A stretch of 64,000 nt of DNA, taken from NCBI RefSeq assembly GCF_030348765.1, contig NZ_JAUCEU010000007.1, forward strand, positions 1,668,501 through 1,732,500. The letters run 5' to 3'. The notes under the pieces are model-generated. The model ran no database searches, was not told the origin of the DNA, and was given only the letters and a program-made list of their open reading frames with translations. The stretch's first letter is position 1. Every line of letters begins with the position of its first letter. The position numbers and the translations under genes are program-made. The DNA is from Neobacillus sp. CF12 (GTDB taxonomy: Bacteria; Bacillota; Bacilli; Bacillales; Cytobacillaceae). Positions 60,975-64,000 of this stretch are shown here, in pieces.

Positions 60975-63563
60975 TTATTTATCCCCAAATAACAAATTAA
61001 GTTCAAATAACCTCACTTCATGTGGTTGAAGTGCTCCATTTAAGACGATGGAATGATTATCAACAAATTTATGCTCCACTTTCATATAAGGGACACAAAT
61101 CTGCTTTAAGTAATCGACTTCATCTGGTTTCATGTCATCGACAGCTCCAAATTTTATCCATTCGTCTAGTACACTGCCATGGTCACGGTTCAGTTTTAGT
61201 TCTTTCACACGATATTTTCCATTAGCAATACCTTGAATTTCCAAAGAGAGGTCTAAAGGATCATTGTTTTCAAAAATATCGTATTGCTCGTGGATGCCTG
61301 CACTTCCCTCAGGATGCAGGTAATAAGAGTAATTGAAATGTTTATAGTTAAAACATAATATTTGATAGCGATCACCGGACCTTTTTGTAACAATATAATT
61401 GTCACCCTTTGCCACTAAAATTTCCCCTAATTGTTTTAACAGGACAAAAGCAAGGTAACTCGGTTTTTTAATGCTATTTTTCGTCAACAAACCTGCACCG
61501 CCATGCAGAAGGTTCTTAGAATCCCTAAAATCACTAAAAATATCTGAAGACAACCAATAGCCCATCATATTCACTTGATTTTGATTTAAGTTTTCAACAA
61601 TATTTTTTACCATGTATGAAGCTTTAAAGCTGCTATCATTAAGAAAGTTACGATTAGAAATGGAGATATTCCATTCTGTAACGTTTAGTTCAATACTTTC
61701 AAATCCTGCCTTTTTCAACGTTTTTCTTACTTCATTCAACTTGTATAGTACATAATGAGGATTAGTTGAATGTAGATTTTTTATCGGCCCCCGGTATTTA
61801 TTCCGGTCTATTTCAATTGGATAAAGATAAATAGATAGGAAGTCTGGCTGGATTGCTTCTTTTTTCCATTGTTGAAGTAGTAAATCTAGTTTATCACCTT
61901 CTAGATCCATGCTTAACCCACATCCGCCAACCTTTGCACCTGGTACAAGTTCTTTAGTGATTTTTGTAAATCCACTAAACATACTAAAATATTCATTAAA
62001 TTGACTGGGACCCTGATTGGGGTTGTTTTTAATACTATCTAAAAAGTCTCTTTCTTCCTGTACTCCTATGTTAAATACATTAGTATGTGGTTTCCACATT
62101 TCAAAGTACCAGGTCTCGACTTCTTCAATCCCATAACGTTCAATGCATTGTAACAAAAACGCTCTTACTAGATTTCTCCATTCATCAGGAGACCTTTCGC
62201 TTATCGTTTGAATTACAAGAGTCTCGCCAATGGCTTTTTGAATGATCTTAGGTTTAGGACCAATTTCAATAAAGGGTTTCAATCTATTTTTAATTAAAAA
62301 ATCCAATAACTTATTCGTATTTGAAAAATTGTAAGTGATCGTTTCCTCCGAGCGGTCTTCTACCAGCATATCATCTCCAAACAATCCCCAAAATCTAGCG
62401 TAGGTAAAACCGATTTCAGACTGCAGAAGGATGATTTGTTCTTGCATATCAGAATTCAATAAATCCTTTGCATATCCAATATTGAGTAACTTATTCCAAT
62501 ACTTAATAAAAGCATCTGTTTTCCCAATCGTAACAATTTCTGTTTCGGTAGTTTTCGTTGACTTAGGGAGTGCTTGAATACTTTTATCCTCGTTACTCCC
62601 AAGATAATGAAGCAACTCAGTAAGTGCTTCATTATCTTCTAGATTACTTATTTCATTAGAAGGTTCTACCACTTTATCTGGTGTACCTGACATTTGTTTT
62701 CTGTACTCGATTGGCTTTAATTGATAGTTTTCATTAAAGACTCTGTTAAATGCAGCTAGATTCGGAAAGCCATTATCTAATGCAATCCGTGTAATTGGTT
62801 TGCTAGAGTTGACTAATTCGTTAACAGCATGTGCCAATCGGATTTCATTTAGGTATTGAGAAAACGTTTTTCCAGTTTGTTTCTTAAAAAACTTAGATAA
62901 ATACGGAATCGAGAGATAATGGATGCTTGCGACTTCCTCTAAAGATAAAGGCTCTCGATAATTATTTTGAATATAATCAATAATCTCAGTTAATCGATCA
63001 TTTTGACCTTTGTTATACGAGTTTAACTCCAATTGATTCGTATTCTGTAAATAATTCAATCGGAGAGCTGAAATAAATTTATAAGTTTTTTCTAAGAATT
63101 CAACTTGAGAGAATTTTTTTTGCTTGATATAAATGGTTAACAATTCTTCAATAACCGTTCTTAAGTCCTGATCTGCTGGACTATCCTGTTCTATTGAATT
63201 ACAAGAGAAAACTATATTTTTTTGTGTGAGCAGAGAACTCAACTCAAAGTAATTTAAATGAAAGATAACAAATAAATTGTCTTTTTCAGACTGGAAAGAA
63301 TGAAATTCATTCGAATTCACCAATAAAAAATCAGAACTTTTCAAGTTAAAAATCTTATTATTTACTTTGACCTGTAAATTACCATTTATCATATATATCA
63401 ATTCAATTTCTCTATGGGCATGTTCCAGGTTACTCTTGTTGTTCATTACTGAAATCGTTACTAACTTTGAATCTATTGAAGATTGGAAAGTATGTGAACC
63501 AACCAATTCCATCCCCTCCATAAAAAGCTTACTTTTAAAAACTACTATTTCATAATATAACAT
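60975..63563 (-). CDS. AraC-family regulator fused to a degenerate GH39 domain
   Basis: The 862-residue protein has a cupin (~25-110), two AraC HTH motifs (~195-300; 'LSLEEVASIHYLSIPYLSKFF', 'TRIALDNGFPNLAAFNRVF') and a C-terminal GH39 xylosidase-like domain (~345-862). In GH39 enzymes the acid/base Glu is in WNEPN; here the aligned segment is WYFEMWKPHTNVF, so the WNEP motif at residues 490-493 is lost. The nucleophile-type TEWN (Glu630) remains. The domain is therefore probably a ligand sensor rather than a xylosidase. It likely controls the adjacent glycoside genes. The start is uncertain: GGAGGGG lies inside the frame ~15 codons in, and a TTG there is possible. Confidence 0.85.
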   Translation of the reverse strand: MLYYEIVVFKSKLFMEGMELVGSHTFQSSIDSKLVTISVMNNKSNLEHAHREIELIYMINGNLQVKVNNKIFNLKSSDFLLVNSNEFHSFQSEKDNLFVIFHLNYFELSSLLTQKNIVFSCNSIEQDSPADQDLRTVIEELLTIYIKQKKFSQVEFLEKTYKFISALRLNYLQNTNQLELNSYNKGQNDRLTEIIDYIQNNYREPLSLEEVASIHYLSIPYLSKFFKKQTGKTFSQYLNEIRLAHAVNELVNSSKPITRIALDNGFPNLAAFNRVFNENYQLKPIEYRKQMSGTPDKVVEPSNEISNLEDNEALTELLHYLGSNEDKSIQALPKSTKTTETEIVTIGKTDAFIKYWNKLLNIGYAKDLLNSDMQEQIILLQSEIGFTYARFWGLFGDDMLVEDRSEETITYNFSNTNKLLDFLIKNRLKPFIEIGPKPKIIQKAIGETLVIQTISERSPDEWRNLVRAFLLQCIERYGIEEVETWYFEMWKPHTNVFNIGVQEERDFLDSIKNNPNQGPSQFNEYFSMFSGFTKITKELVPGAKVGGCGLSMDLEGDKLDLLLQQWKKEAIQPDFLSIYLYPIEIDRNKYRGPIKNLHSTNPHYVLYKLNEVRKTLKKAGFESIELNVTEWNISISNRNFLNDSSFKASYMVKNIVENLNQNQVNMMGYWLSSDIFSDFRDSKNLLHGGAGLLTKNSIKKPSYLAFVLLKQLGEILVAKGDNYIVTKRSGDRYQILCFNYKHFNYSYYLHPEGSAGIHEQYDIFENNDPLDLSLEIQGIANGKYRVKELKLNRDHGSVLDEWIKFGAVDDMKPDEVDYLKQICVPYMKVEHKFVDNHSIVLNGALQPHEVRLFELNLLFGDK

Positions 63564-63612
63564 ACGAACATTTTAAAATTCACACCTTATTCTAAATTAC
63601 ATTAATATTTAT

Positions 63613-64000
63613 TTAAAAGAGTAATTTTGACAGATAAACGACAACCGCAACCGTAATACTGCTTATGATGGTAGTCAAAAGGACCGCTTGGGAAGCATAT
63701 TCTGGGTAATTATCATATTCAAGTGCCAGCAATGCACTATTTCTTGAAGAGGGAAATGAGCTGGCGATAAATAGCGCCTGAGCAGTAATATCTGTTAATC
63801 CTAGAATATATATAACTAATAACCCTACAAGCGGAGATATAATCAGCCGCCCGATTACAATCCAAACAATCGGTCTAGAAATTCTTGTGATTTTTAAAAA
63901 TGCTACTTGTGCTCCAAGTGTGACCAGCGCAACTGCCAAAAACGCATTCGATGAATTTTCAATTGGCTTCCACAAAAATGGAGGAATTTCAATATGAAGC
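63613..64000 (-). CDS. AEC-family transporter (partial, C-terminal part)
   Basis: The C-terminal ~128 residues of an auxin-efflux-carrier/AEC family permease are present; the gene starts beyond the right edge. Visible features are four hydrophobic segments, with 'LGAQVAFLKITRISRPIVWIV' split near the start and 'FIASSFPSSRNSALLALEYDN' typical of the re-entrant C-terminal half. AEC members carry organic acids such as malate or malonate. The link to the neighbouring glycoside genes is unclear. Confidence 0.8.
   Translation of the reverse strand, partial: LHIEIPPFLWKPIENSSNAFLAVALVTLGAQVAFLKITRISRPIVWIVIGRLIISPLVGLLVIYILGLTDITAQALFIASSFPSSRNSALLALEYDNYPEYASQAVLLTTIISSITVAVVVYLSKLLF

Overview
The window suggests a low-GC, soil-type Bacillaceae (Bacillus/Neobacillus-like) chromosome. 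The signs are A/T-rich sequence, strong AGGAGG-type ribosome binding sites, occasional TTG/GTG starts, CcpA-type cre boxes, a YesM/YesN-type two-component pair and a C-terminal FIMAH domain on a secreted enzyme. I saw no rRNA, tRNA, CRISPR array, prophage or insertion sequence. The window is almost entirely catabolic: an aromatic block (1-14.7 kb), a short regulatory block (14.9-20.4 kb) and a long carbohydrate block (20.7-64 kb).

Aromatic block. A minus-strand operon (12918 to 5588) encodes an FAD monooxygenase, an alpha/beta hydrolase resembling 2,6-dihydroxypseudooxynicotine hydrolase, an extradiol VOC dioxygenase, an FAH-family hydrolase, a frameshifted SDR, a KynB/cyclase-type hydrolase and an MFS carrier. 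A second minus-strand operon (3525 to beyond base 1) encodes the lower meta-cleavage pathway: muconic semialdehyde dehydrogenase, oxopentenoate hydratase/oxalocrotonate decarboxylase family protein, acylating acetaldehyde dehydrogenase and 4-hydroxy-2-oxovalerate aldolase. Between them lie an IclR regulator and an ACMSD-like amidohydrolase on the plus strand. An AAHS aromatic-acid carrier is divergent from the upper operon. The aromatic substrate cannot be named from sequence.

Regulatory block. This holds a LysR regulator divergent from a LysE/RhtB exporter, then two tandem paralogous sigma-54 activators. One activator has a variant GSFTGS loop.

Carbohydrate block A (20.7-38.7 kb). A 2030-residue secreted protein with two GH43 modules, LamG/Ig-like modules and a FIMAH end lies downstream of a YtfQRT-YjfF-like pentose/furanose ABC importer. 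A YesM/YesN-type pair is divergent from the importer. A second ABC importer of LplABC type follows, with a frameshift in its LplC-like permease.

Carbohydrate block B (38.9-63.6 kb) is the most interesting part. It holds three alpha/beta pairs that look like C-glycoside deglycosidases (a TIM-barrel alpha subunit plus a DUF6379/CGDB beta subunit). With them are two Gfo/Idh/MocA oxidoreductases, three further sugar isomerase/epimerase-like TIM barrels, a ROK glucokinase, GH43, GH3 and an atypical large glycosidase, two sugar transporters (GPH and MFS), a cupin-AraC regulator and an AraC-GH39 fusion whose GH39 acid/base motif is lost. The simplest reading is a locus for plant C-glycosides and their O-glycosylated derivatives: external sugars are trimmed, the C-linked sugar is oxidised at C3, and the C-C bond is broken by the alpha/beta enzymes. 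The aromatic operons could in principle consume a released aglycone, but that link is inference. Several block-B promoters share an upstream architecture and cre-like sites, which suggests co-regulation.
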